Below, piece by piece: positions 14,851 through 20,921 of a DNA stretch of 20,921 bases. The stretch is from assembly GCA_900314165.1 (NCBI GenBank), contig OMUE01000100.1, forward strand, positions 1 through 20,921, written 5' to 3'. The notes under the pieces are model-generated. The model saw nothing but the letters and a program-made list of their open reading frames with translations. It searched no databases and was not told the origin of the DNA. Both the position numbers and the translations under genes were made by a program. Position 1 is the stretch's first letter. Every line of letters begins with the position of its first letter. The DNA is from an uncultured Acidaminococcus sp. (GTDB taxonomy: Bacteria; Bacillota_C; Negativicutes; Acidaminococcales; Acidaminococcaceae).

Positions 14851-16503
14851 ATGGATCTATTTAACCGGCTGAAACACGAGAAAATGAGTAAGACGGCAAA
14901 GGCTATTGCCGTGGTATTATTGGGCGCTTCGCTCCTTATGAGCGGCTGCGGGGGTGGCAGCAAGAGCGCTTCTACCGGCGGTGGCAGCGGCGCCAAAAGC
15001 AAGAATCTGACCATCGGCATGACCAACGCACCGAAGAGCTTCAACCCTCTGACTCAGCCCGATGCGGCCGGCCAGTTCGTCATGCGCTTCCTGTATGATT
15101 CTCTGCTGGGTCAGCCGGAAGCTCAGAAATTCACGCCCCACCTGGCTAAGAGCTTTGAAACGAAAGATAACAAGACGTATACTGTTAAAATCGACCCTAA
15201 TGCTAACTGGTCCGATGGCAAGCCCATTACGGCAGATGACGTGATCTTTACCATTAACCTGATTGCCAACCCGAAGGTAGAGACTTCTCTGGGCCGGTAC
15301 ATCAAACCCCTGGCAGGCTTGAGCGAAACCGGTAAGCTGAAGGAAGGACAAAAGCTGACCAGCGTCATCAAGAAGGACGACAAGACCGTAGAATTCGTCT
15401 GCCGCCAGCCCCTGGATCCTAACTACGTAAAGAACTCCCTGGGCTTCAACGTCAGCATCCTGCCGAAACATATCTATGAAAAGATTGATCCAGCTAAGAT
15501 TCCGTCCTCCAAGGAAGTGCAGGCACCTACTGTGGTCAGCGGTCCTTATAAGTTCGGCAAATATGTGACCAACGACCATCTGGAACTGGCCGCTAACGAA
15601 AAATTCGTGCTGGGCGCTCCGAAAATCAAGAAGGTCTTCCTCAAGATCCAAAACGGTACGAACCTGGTTGTGGACCTGAAGGCCGGCAAAGTCCAGATGT
15701 CTGCCGGCGCCGGCATTGCCCGTATCCCTATCAAGGATATCGAAGTGCTGAAGAAGGAAAAGAACCTGAGCGTGAAGGATGTACCGTCCCTGGGCAGCCA
15801 GTTCATTATGCCCAACGACTCTGATCCGGAAATGAACGTGCACTTCCGCAAAGCTCTGGCTCATGCGGTCAACCGTCAGCAGATTGTAGACCAGCTGTAT
15901 AAAGGCTATGGTGCCGTATATCCGACTCTGTACACTGCAGCCAGCCCTGTCTATGACAAGACCGTCAAGAACGCAGAGTATAACGTGGAAATGGCCAAGA
16001 AAGAACTGGCCGCTTCCGGTTACGATGTGAACAAAGAATTGGTACTGATGGTTCCTCTGGGCAACGTGCTCCGTGAACAATCTGCCGACCTGATTCAACA
16101 GAACCTGCAGGCCATTGGTCTGAAAGTCACGTTGCAGAAGATGGACTTCCCGACTCTGATGACCCACAGCAAAAAGGGTGACTTCAAGATCATGCTTCTG
16201 GGCCTGACCCTGGCAGCTGATCCTGACTATATGAACCTGTTTGAAACCGGCGGTGTCAGCAACTTCCAGAAGACGGCTGATCCGAAACTCATGGATATGA
16301 TGAGTGCCGCTGCTTTTGAAGCTGACAGCGCTAAGCGTACGGAACGGTATCACGAAATTCAGCACTACATGGCTGATCAGATGTTCAACATCCCTCTGTA
16401 CGGCGAACAGGACTTCATCATCCAAAGCAAGAACCTGCAGGGCGGCCTGAAGCCTTACTGGTACGGCAGCCTGGATGATATCAACAAGTGGGAACTGAAG
16501 TAA
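14851..16503 (+). CDS. Peptide-type ABC transporter solute-binding lipoprotein, family 5 (paralog 3)
   Basis: The 550-residue third receptor follows the ATPase after 39 bases without a promoter or terminator, so it is the receptor built into the dppBCDF transcript. The lipobox LLMSGC places the lipidated cysteine at C33, followed by a Gly/Ser linker like that of paralog 1. Shared motifs are TIGMTNAPKSFNPL, WSDGKPITADDVIFTINL, VVSGPYKF, AVNRQQIVDQL and LREQSADLIQQ. I chose the ATG at 14851; a TTG at 14830 is in frame but sits in the ribosome-binding region. ATG 14884 would also give a valid, shorter signal peptide. The operon ends at the terminator near 16630. Confidence 0.92.
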   Translation: MDLFNRLKHEKMSKTAKAIAVVLLGASLLMSGCGGGSKSASTGGGSGAKSKNLTIGMTNAPKSFNPLTQPDAAGQFVMRFLYDSLLGQPEAQKFTPHLAKSFETKDNKTYTVKIDPNANWSDGKPITADDVIFTINLIANPKVETSLGRYIKPLAGLSETGKLKEGQKLTSVIKKDDKTVEFVCRQPLDPNYVKNSLGFNVSILPKHIYEKIDPAKIPSSKEVQAPTVVSGPYKFGKYVTNDHLELAANEKFVLGAPKIKKVFLKIQNGTNLVVDLKAGKVQMSAGAGIARIPIKDIEVLKKEKNLSVKDVPSLGSQFIMPNDSDPEMNVHFRKALAHAVNRQQIVDQLYKGYGAVYPTLYTAASPVYDKTVKNAEYNVEMAKKELAASGYDVNKELVLMVPLGNVLREQSADLIQQNLQAIGLKVTLQKMDFPTLMTHSKKGDFKIMLLGLTLAADPDYMNLFETGGVSNFQKTADPKLMDMMSAAAFEADSAKRTERYHEIQHYMADQMFNIPLYGEQDFIIQSKNLQGGLKPYWYGSLDDINKWELK

Positions 16504-16506
16504 AAA

Positions 16507-16590
16507 AAGCGAAGAGCAAAGAGGGAAGAGGGCGCTCTGCGCTGGATGTCAGAAATCAGACGTCAGATGTCAGACGGCCTCTGGCCACAG
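16507..16590. repeat. Intergenic repeat with four heptad units
   Basis: After the third binding-protein gene comes AAGCGAAGAG, then four tandem copies of TCAGANN starting at 16549, 16556, 16563 and 16570 (an exact 7-base period), then GGCCTCTGGCC. The flanking words also occur at 1532-1555 after the aldolase gene, so both places seem to carry members of one dispersed intergenic family. It is not coding. Confidence 0.6.
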
Positions 16591-16629
16591 CTCCGGATAA
16601 ATCCCAGAATTTACGTTTTTAGCAATGTT

Positions 16630-16658
16630 AAGCCCGCGGCGAAATGCTGCGGGCTTTT
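16630..16658 (+). terminator. Terminator of the ABC transporter operon
   Basis: An 11-bp stem (16630-16640 with 16646-16656, one G-T pair) with a GAAAT loop, ending in TTTT at 16655-16658. It lies 127 bases after the last operon gene, beyond the heptad repeat. Confidence 0.85.
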
Positions 16659-16659
16659 G

Positions 16660-16668
16660 TGTTATAAT
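16660..16668 (+). promoter_or_regulatory. Extended -10 promoter of the DUF805 gene
   Basis: TG-T-TATAAT at 16660-16668 begins two bases after the terminator T-run and lies 31 bases before the ATG at 16700. No clear -35 box is seen; the corresponding position falls inside the terminator stem. Confidence 0.65.
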
Positions 16669-16699
16669 AATTCTATATTTTTTATGGGGGTTCTTTTTT

Positions 16700-17071
16700 A
16701 TGAATATGTTAGGCGAAATCTTATATGGCAGGATTGACCGGCGGCCTTATGCATTGCGGGTTTCTATTATGGAAATGATTGTAGGGTATTCTTCTCTGTT
16801 TGTACCGAAACTGCTGGAAAGCTCTTATGGCAGCCTGGATAGTGCGCCCCAGCTTCTGAAAAACGTATTCGGCATCGCTATGCTCATCATTTTCTTTTTT
16901 GAACTGGTGCTGTGCGTCAAACGCATGAGGGATATCGGCCTTCCCGGCTGGGTAGGGGCACTTGGGCTATTGGCGACCAGCCTGCTGCTAGGAAGTACGG
17001 GTAAAACCATCTATGTCGTCCTGCTTATGCTGATTCCTACAGGCTACATGGCCCGTTTTGGTAAGAAATAG
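16700..17071 (+). CDS. DUF805 family small membrane protein
   Basis: The 123-residue protein shows the DUF805 pattern: an N-terminal YGRIDRRPY box (the family's GR..R..Y), hydrophobic helices, the cytoplasmic CVKRMRDIGLPGW motif (family R.hD.g.sGW), and further hydrophobic helices up to a short basic tail. It is an inner-membrane protein of unknown function, and length fits the family. I chose the ATG at 16700, preceded by GGGGG at 16686-16690. The frame is open further upstream, but through the promoter and terminator. It is followed by a DMT transporter gene after 21 bases and probably forms a two-gene operon with it. Confidence 0.85.
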   Translation: MNMLGEILYGRIDRRPYALRVSIMEMIVGYSSLFVPKLLESSYGSLDSAPQLLKNVFGIAMLIIFFFELVLCVKRMRDIGLPGWVGALGLLATSLLLGSTGKTIYVVLLMLIPTGYMARFGKK

Positions 17072-17092
17072 GAATTCTTGGGAGGAATAGCC

Positions 17093-17521
17093 ATGTTTAA
17101 CTATATCTGGCCTATTGCCCTTGTACTTGTTTCTAATACGTTCTATCAGATCTGTTCAAAGGGAGTACCCTCCGATGTGAGTCCGTTTGCGGCACTGACG
17201 ATTACCTACGCTATCGGAGCCTTAGCTTCTGCGGGATTGCATTTTGCTACCCATCCGGGTGTGAATCTTCTCCAGGAACTGACAAAGCTGAATTGGGCAC
17301 CCTATGTGCTGGGGCTTGTGGTCGTAGGCCTGGAATTCGGCTGGATCTGTGCCTATAAAGCTGGCTGGCCCGTCAGCACCGGGTTCATCGTCCATAGTGC
17401 TATCCTGGCTGTCATCCTGATTTTTGTGGGTTATTTTCTCTACGGAGAACCTTTTACCTGGAATAAGATTGTGGGTATCGCGATCTGCCTTGTAGGGCTC
17501 GTGTTCATCAATATGAGGTAA
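17093..17521 (+). CDS. Single-domain EamA/DMT superfamily transporter
   Basis: The 142-residue protein consists almost entirely of hydrophobic helices (about five), in the arrangement of one EamA domain of the drug/metabolite transporter superfamily. This includes the C-terminal pattern FVGYFLYGEPFTWNKIVGIA followed by LVGLVFINMR. At half the length of a standard ten-helix EamA protein it probably works as a dimer. The substrate is unknown. The start is ATG 17093, with GGAGG at 17081-17085 seven bases upstream. A TTG at 17078 is in frame but overlaps that site. It is likely co-transcribed with the DUF805 gene. Confidence 0.82.
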   Translation: MFNYIWPIALVLVSNTFYQICSKGVPSDVSPFAALTITYAIGALASAGLHFATHPGVNLLQELTKLNWAPYVLGLVVVGLEFGWICAYKAGWPVSTGFIVHSAILAVILIFVGYFLYGEPFTWNKIVGIAICLVGLVFINMR

Positions 17522-17555
17522 GAGATACTCAGATGGAGTTTCCTTGAACAGCAAG

Positions 17556-17595
17556 AAAAACCCCGATACACATCCGGCTTACATGTGTATCGGGG
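17556..17595 (-). terminator. Terminator of the TRAP receptor operon
   Basis: A 13-bp perfect stem pairs 17561-17573 with 17583-17595. On the minus strand it is followed by TTTTT (17560-17556) and TCTTGC. It lies 16 bases past the minus-strand stop at 17612. On the plus strand the tract after it is purine-rich, so it mainly serves the minus-strand gene, though the converging plus-strand DMT gene also ends just before it. Confidence 0.85.
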
Positions 17596-17611
17596 AAGAG
17601 GGAGCGTTATT

Positions 17612-18706
17612 TTATTTTCCGGCTAATTCCTTTATGAGGATAGTGCCCAATCCGTGGGTTTCTTCATCAATCTTTTTGTAGAGAGCTTTAACGCCATCCT
17701 GAGCAAGAACCTCATCAAAGAAACTCTTAGGATATTCTATGATTTCCATGCCCTGGTTCTTCAAGGTTTTTTTACTGTCTTTGTCAATATCTGCCAGCTT
17801 GCCGCGGATTTCTATTGTAGCTTCCGCTACAGCCTGAGTCAGAGCTTCCTGATCCGCAGGATCCAGGCTTTCCCATTTCTTTTTGTTCAAAATGAACTGA
17901 TTGCAGTACAGGATATGGTTTGTGCAGGCCAAATATTTCTGGACTTCGCTCATATGGGCATTTACCACCGTATCGGCGGAATTTTCTTCTGCGTCAATGA
18001 GTTTGCTCTGGAGCCCGAAATAGACTTCTGGCCAGGCAAGCGGAGTAGGGGAGGCACCAATGGCTTTCCAGTAGGCCATATGGTTACTGTTTTCCATAGT
18101 GCGGATTTTCAGGCCGGACATAGAGGCCAGGGTCGGGATGTTTACGTTGGATGTGGTCAGGCGGTACGTAGCGTTCTGTACAAAACCCATCAAGTGCATA
18201 TTGTTTTTTTCATAGTAGGTGTCCAAGGTGGTGCGGAATTTGCCGCGGCCATTCAGGACACTTTCTATTTGATTGCCGTCATATTTGGCGAAGACCATTG
18301 GCAGGTCAAACACAGCCAGTTCCGGCACGAAAGCAACAGCCGGTGCAATCTGGCAGGCTACTGCGTCCACATCACCGGACTTTACCTGGCGCATCAGATC
18401 TACGTCCCCGCCCAGTTCGCCACCAGAGAATATGTCCAGGGTCAATTGTCCACCTGTGATATCTTTTACTTTATCGGCTACGAGGCTTTCAAATTGGGTC
18501 ACAGCTGTACCGGGGGCTGCCGAGTCCCCTACGATAAGTTCCACTTTTTCCAGATTCTTAAATCTGTCTTTTCCCGTCCCTGTAGCAACGCTGGCTACGG
18601 TCTTATCGGTAGTCTGGCTGGATTTTACAGGTTCACCGCCACAACCTGCCAAGGTCAGTGTCAGGGTTCCGATCAGTAATGCAGATACGAATTTTTTTAC
18701 GTTCAT
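17612..18706 (-). CDS. TRAP transporter solute-binding protein (DctP family), orphan
   Basis: The 364-residue lipoprotein has the lipobox LTLAGC (C22) and a serine/threonine-rich linker. The DctP fold follows: FSGGELGGDVDLMRQVKSGDVD in the first lobe, GLKIR with R202 (the carboxylate-clamping arginine of TRAP receptors), and PLAWPEVYFGLQSKLIDAEEN in the hinge region. TRAP systems import carboxylates driven by ion gradients. No DctQ or DctM membrane gene lies anywhere in the window, so the receptor is either an orphan that uses a translocator elsewhere or has another role. GGAGG precedes the ATG. It follows the hydrolase gene by 25 bases in the same operon and ends at the terminator 17556-17595. 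Confidence 0.9.
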   Translation of the reverse strand: MNVKKFVSALLIGTLTLTLAGCGGEPVKSSQTTDKTVASVATGTGKDRFKNLEKVELIVGDSAAPGTAVTQFESLVADKVKDITGGQLTLDIFSGGELGGDVDLMRQVKSGDVDAVACQIAPAVAFVPELAVFDLPMVFAKYDGNQIESVLNGRGKFRTTLDTYYEKNNMHLMGFVQNATYRLTTSNVNIPTLASMSGLKIRTMENSNHMAYWKAIGASPTPLAWPEVYFGLQSKLIDAEENSADTVVNAHMSEVQKYLACTNHILYCNQFILNKKKWESLDPADQEALTQAVAEATIEIRGKLADIDKDSKKTLKNQGMEIIEYPKSFFDEVLAQDGVKALYKKIDEETHGLGTILIKELAGK

Positions 18707-18731
18707 GAGATAAACCTCCGATTCCTAATAT

Positions 18732-19703
18732 TTATATTTCCGTAATTTCCATATGGAATTCCCGACGAAGGGCACCAGCCACACTGCGATGGATCAGGTG
18801 GGTTAGCGGATGGTCGACTACACAGAATCCGTGGGTCACCCGGGGAGCGCAGATGATTTCGCAGGGAACACCGTGCTTCAATAGGCGATTTGCATATTCC
18901 AGGCCTTCATCCCGTAAAGGATCGTACTCAGCTACGATAACCATCTGAGGTCCTAATCCTCTGATATCCCGGCACTGCAGTGGCATAGCATAATAGGAAG
19001 GGACGTTACCGTCTAAGCCTGTGTAAGCCGCTTCCATAGATTCCCGGTACTTGTCAAAGGGAATCAATTCCCCAAACTGCAGCTTGGAAACCGTTGTCTC
19101 TGGCGTCAGAACGGGACAATTCAGAATTGTAAGAACTGGTGCCTGTTCCCCTTTGTCCCGCAGGTAGAGAGCCAGGCCTTCTGCCAGGCAGCCTCCTGCA
19201 CTGGTACCATGGAGGGCAATCTTTTGGGGATCAGCACCCAGGTCAGCTGCATGGTCCTGAAGCCAGCTGTAGGCTGCATAACAGTCCTGCAATGGTGACG
19301 GGAAACGTAACTCTTTCGTGACCAGCCTATATTCAATAGAGGCCACAATGCAGGGAGTCGCCTCTGCAATGGAGATGGCTCTGTAGTTATCGATGTCGAT
19401 TGAGCCGGTACAAAATCCACCGCCGTGGATATTCAGCAGGATACCGCAGCCTTTAGGAAGCCCTGACGGAATGATAAACCGCAGCTTTAAAGTACAATCG
19501 GGTTCCGTTCCGGGAATTTCTAAGTCTTTTATAATAGTTCCCGGTCCCAGCCGGTACTGCTTGATTTTCTCCTGCAGTGTCTTCATATCATTTCTTTCAC
19601 CACTATCCGTATTCAGCATCATGGCTACATGGTTTTCATAGCCGGGATATGGAGTCACTGTCCTCGTCTTTATTTGCATAGGTCGTTCACCCATCCTTCT
19701 CAT
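18732..19703 (-). CDS. Alpha/beta hydrolase, hormone-sensitive-lipase family (esterase-like)
   Basis: The product has up to 323 residues and no signal peptide. It carries the HGGG oxyanion motif (HGGGF at 93-97), the nucleophile elbow GTSAGG with S168, the acid D260 in EYDPLRDEG, and H290 in THGFC, a complete triad in HSL-family order. A cytoplasmic esterase, amidase-like or lactone hydrolase is plausible; the substrate is unknown. Three in-frame ATGs (19703, 19694, 19679) compete and none has an ideal ribosome site, so the start is uncertain by eight codons. It is the first gene of a two-gene operon with the TRAP receptor and is divergent from the LysR gene. The pairing suggests it acts on the solute bound by the receptor. 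Confidence 0.87.
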   Translation of the reverse strand: MRRMGERPMQIKTRTVTPYPGYENHVAMMLNTDSGERNDMKTLQEKIKQYRLGPGTIIKDLEIPGTEPDCTLKLRFIIPSGLPKGCGILLNIHGGGFCTGSIDIDNYRAISIAEATPCIVASIEYRLVTKELRFPSPLQDCYAAYSWLQDHAADLGADPQKIALHGTSAGGCLAEGLALYLRDKGEQAPVLTILNCPVLTPETTVSKLQFGELIPFDKYRESMEAAYTGLDGNVPSYYAMPLQCRDIRGLGPQMVIVAEYDPLRDEGLEYANRLLKHGVPCEIICAPRVTHGFCVVDHPLTHLIHRSVAGALRREFHMEITEI

Positions 19704-19721
19704 TTCCTTTTGACAAGTATT

Positions 19722-19750
19722 AGTATAGGTCGTAGAATAATTAATGTAAA
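19722..19750 (-). promoter_or_regulatory. Promoter of the hydrolase-TRAP receptor operon
   Basis: On the minus strand TTTACA (19750-19745), a 17-base spacer and TATACT (19727-19722) give an expected transcript start near 19715. Confidence 0.6.
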
Positions 19751-19766
19751 AGACTATTTTTGTTAG

Positions 19767-19790
19767 TATAATATTAATGTTAAAGTTAAT
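19767..19790. promoter_or_regulatory. LysR promoter -10 with adjoining inverted repeat (possible LysR site)
   Basis: TATAAT at 19767-19772 is the likely -10 box of the LysR gene. Directly after it is the inverted repeat ATTAA-N8-TTAAT (19773-19790). Its centre lies about 66 bases upstream of the predicted start of the divergent operon, the usual place of a LysR-family recognition site, and inside the regulator's own start region, which would allow self-repression. Confidence 0.45.
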
Positions 19791-19802
19791 TATGGAGAAA
19801 CT

Positions 19803-20723
19803 ATGGAACTTTTACAATTGAGGTACTTCGTGGAGATTGCACGAAATGAGAGTGTGAAAAAGGCCTCAGAGCAGCTGCTGGTATCCCAGCCTTCTCTAAG
19901 CCAGAGTATGAAGCGATTGGAAAAGGAACTGGGGGCTCCCTTATTTCGGCATGAGGGCCGGAATATCCGGCTGACAGAACAGGGCAGACGGTTCTTTCTG
20001 AGGGCGGAACGGGCCTTGCAGGAATTAGATGTGGGATGTGGGGAAATCGATAAAAAGATTGTGCAGGGGAATGTAGCTATCGGTACCTATATGCCCATCA
20101 GCCCTATTTTAGACTGTATAAAGGCTTTTTCTACGGAACATCCCCAGATTACCTTCGGACTTTATACAGTAGCTGGCGGCTTGCAATCTTTTAACTCCCA
20201 AAAACTGGATGTATTGCTGTATTATGGCCGGTCCGACCATCTGGATTTTCACGAATATGTGAAGATTAGCCAGGTAGGCCGCCGGTTCGTGGTTCCCACC
20301 AGTCATCCCAAAGCGGAGCAGGAAACGCTGACTATGAATGACCTGGAAAATGATACGTTTGTCTCCATGGTGTGGGGTACGAACCAGCTGGAAGAATTAT
20401 TCCAGGATTATTATCATGCCGATCTGCTGCCCCATATTCGCTATCGGACCAACAGCTTCCGGATCAAGAATGAGCTGCTGGATGCAGGCCTGGCAGTAGG
20501 ATCCAGTAATGAACTGCTGACCAGCTACCTGCATCAGGGGAAGAATTGCAAGGTCGTCCTGCAGGAGGGGGAACCGGAAGCAATATATCTGGGCTGGAGG
20601 ACAGAAAGCTATCTCTCTTCGGCGGCGCTGATCTTTGTACAGTTTTGCAAAGAATGGTTTAATTTGCGGGCGCACCTCCCTTCGGTTGGCACGCCTCTGA
20701 GGGCTAATACAAACAGAAAGTAA
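19803..20723 (+). CDS. LysR-family transcriptional regulator with a repeat-derived C-terminus
   Basis: The 306-residue protein has the winged helix-turn-helix of LysR regulators at residues 1-60 (MELLQLRYFVEIARNES, then SQPSLSQSMKRLEKELG and LFRHEGRNIRLTEQG), a linker helix, and the periplasmic-binding-like effector domain from about residue 88 (VAIGTYMPISPIL). It is divergent from the hydrolase-TRAP receptor operon, its probable target. The ATG follows TATGGAGAAACT, with GGAG seven bases before it. The last 20 residues (287-306) are encoded by a sequence that matches the right part of the intergenic palindrome at 2735-2888, including the stop region, so the native C-terminus was probably replaced or trimmed by a repeat. 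Total length remains normal for the family. Confidence 0.9.
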   Translation: MELLQLRYFVEIARNESVKKASEQLLVSQPSLSQSMKRLEKELGAPLFRHEGRNIRLTEQGRRFFLRAERALQELDVGCGEIDKKIVQGNVAIGTYMPISPILDCIKAFSTEHPQITFGLYTVAGGLQSFNSQKLDVLLYYGRSDHLDFHEYVKISQVGRRFVVPTSHPKAEQETLTMNDLENDTFVSMVWGTNQLEELFQDYYHADLLPHIRYRTNSFRIKNELLDAGLAVGSSNELLTSYLHQGKNCKVVLQEGEPEAIYLGWRTESYLSSAALIFVQFCKEWFNLRAHLPSVGTPLRANTNRK

Positions 20724-20727
20724 TTTG
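20661..20727. repeat. Partial copy of the 2735-2888 palindromic repeat overlapping the LysR 3' end
   Basis: ATTTGCGGGCGCACC (20662-20676) and AAACAGAAAGT (20711-20721) match 2822-2836 and 2873-2883 in the same order and at similar distance, with a diverged middle. Only the right part of the element is seen. The LysR stop codon lies in the AAAGTAATTTG segment, where the other copy reads AAAGTTATTTG. Confidence 0.6.
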
Positions 20728-20788
20728 CAAATTCTTAGGCAGAGGCTATCCGACCGGTTCCAAAGCAAAGAAATTCTAAGCATTTTCG

Positions 20789-20797
20789 TGTTATAAT
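20789..20797 (+). promoter_or_regulatory. Extended -10 promoter of the racemase gene
   Basis: TG-T-TATAAT at 20789-20797, about 40 bases before the ATG at 20838. No clear -35 box. No convincing terminator separates it from the LysR gene. Confidence 0.6.
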
Positions 20798-20837
20798 ACT
20801 TAAAATGCGTATTTTATTCAGAGAGAGCGGGGATACT

Positions 20838-20921
20838 ATGAAAAAATTGGGACTCATAGGCGGCACAGGGCCTGAATCTACCATCGTCTATTACCGGGAA
20901 CTGACTCAGGGCGTGGCTAAA
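20838..20921 (+). CDS. Aspartate/glutamate racemase family protein (partial, N-terminal 28 codons)
   Basis: The frame starts at ATG 20838, after the purine-rich AGAGAGCGGGGA, and runs off the right edge. The visible start KKLGLIGGTGPEST followed by VYYRELTQGV is the conserved opening of the amino-acid racemase family (Asp_Glu_race), where the GGTGP loop and the YY motif lie near the active site. These PLP-independent cytoplasmic enzymes interconvert L- and D-aspartate or glutamate, or related amino acids. The catalytic cysteines lie outside the window, so specificity and activity cannot be judged. Its own promoter separates it from the LysR gene. Confidence 0.85.
   Translation, partial: MKKLGLIGGTGPESTIVYYRELTQGVAK

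Noticed and set aside
14917..16425. A 502-codon open frame antisense to the third binding-protein gene
   Set aside because: It is a shadow of a strongly coding plus-strand gene. Its protein shows no family motif and no ribosome binding site, and such frames also mirror the other genes here (for example 786-1514 and 13741-14766).
16549..16576. CRISPR-like array
   Set aside because: Units are seven bases with two-base gaps. There are no spacers of CRISPR length and no cas genes in the window.
16625..16699. Longer start for the DUF805 protein
   Set aside because: It would begin before the terminator and run through the extended -10 promoter. ATG 16700 has a binding site and matches the family start.

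Overview
The window is about 50% GC, with strong GGAGG-type ribosome binding sites, sigma-A/sigma70-like promoters (TTGACA and TATAAT, several with an extended TGn element), tightly packed operons and lipoprotein solute receptors. The genes are for taking up and breaking down peptides or amino-acid conjugates. This suits an amino-acid-fermenting, anaerobic Firmicute-type bacterium. My best guess is a member of the Negativicutes (Acidaminococcus or Phascolarctobacterium-like), but no taxonomic marker is present and this is inference from style only.

Layout. 1-56 is the tail of an unrecognised gene with a strong terminator, followed by about 490 bases without a convincing gene. 594-1523 is class II fructose-bisphosphate aldolase. 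It converges, through a hairpin-rich repeat and a shared bidirectional terminator, on an RluA-type pseudouridine synthase (2574-1717, minus). From 2925 to 16503 all genes are on the plus strand: two tandem M20 metallopeptidases, two adjacent family-5 peptide-type solute-binding lipoproteins, an amidohydrolase, a complete Dpp/Opp-type ABC transporter core (two permeases, two ATPases) and a third family-5 binding protein. After a terminator come a DUF805 membrane protein and a single-domain EamA/DMT transporter. A minus-strand pair follows: an HSL-type alpha/beta hydrolase and an orphan TRAP solute-binding protein, divergent from a LysR regulator. The window closes with the first 28 codons of an aspartate/glutamate racemase family gene.

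How the genes may work together. The three paralogous receptors (5864, 7624, 14851) probably feed one translocator (10851-14811). Imported dipeptides or N-acylated amino acids would then be cut in the cytoplasm by the two CPS1/PM20D1-like M20 enzymes and the amidohydrolase, giving amino acids for fermentation. The substrate is not readable from sequence. A palindrome with a GTATAC core recurs in the intergenic regions of this locus and twice shares 13 identical bases, so a common GntR/FadR-type regulator (not encoded here) is plausible.

Points most worth a second look: the three-receptor, one-translocator peptide locus; the recurring GTATAC sites, one of them inside a promoter that faces no gene; two promoter-then-terminator leaders; loss of the usual C-terminal Fe-S cysteines in both transporter ATPases; a mobile-looking palindromic repeat, part of which also encodes the last 20 residues of the LysR protein; and a TRAP receptor with no membrane subunits.
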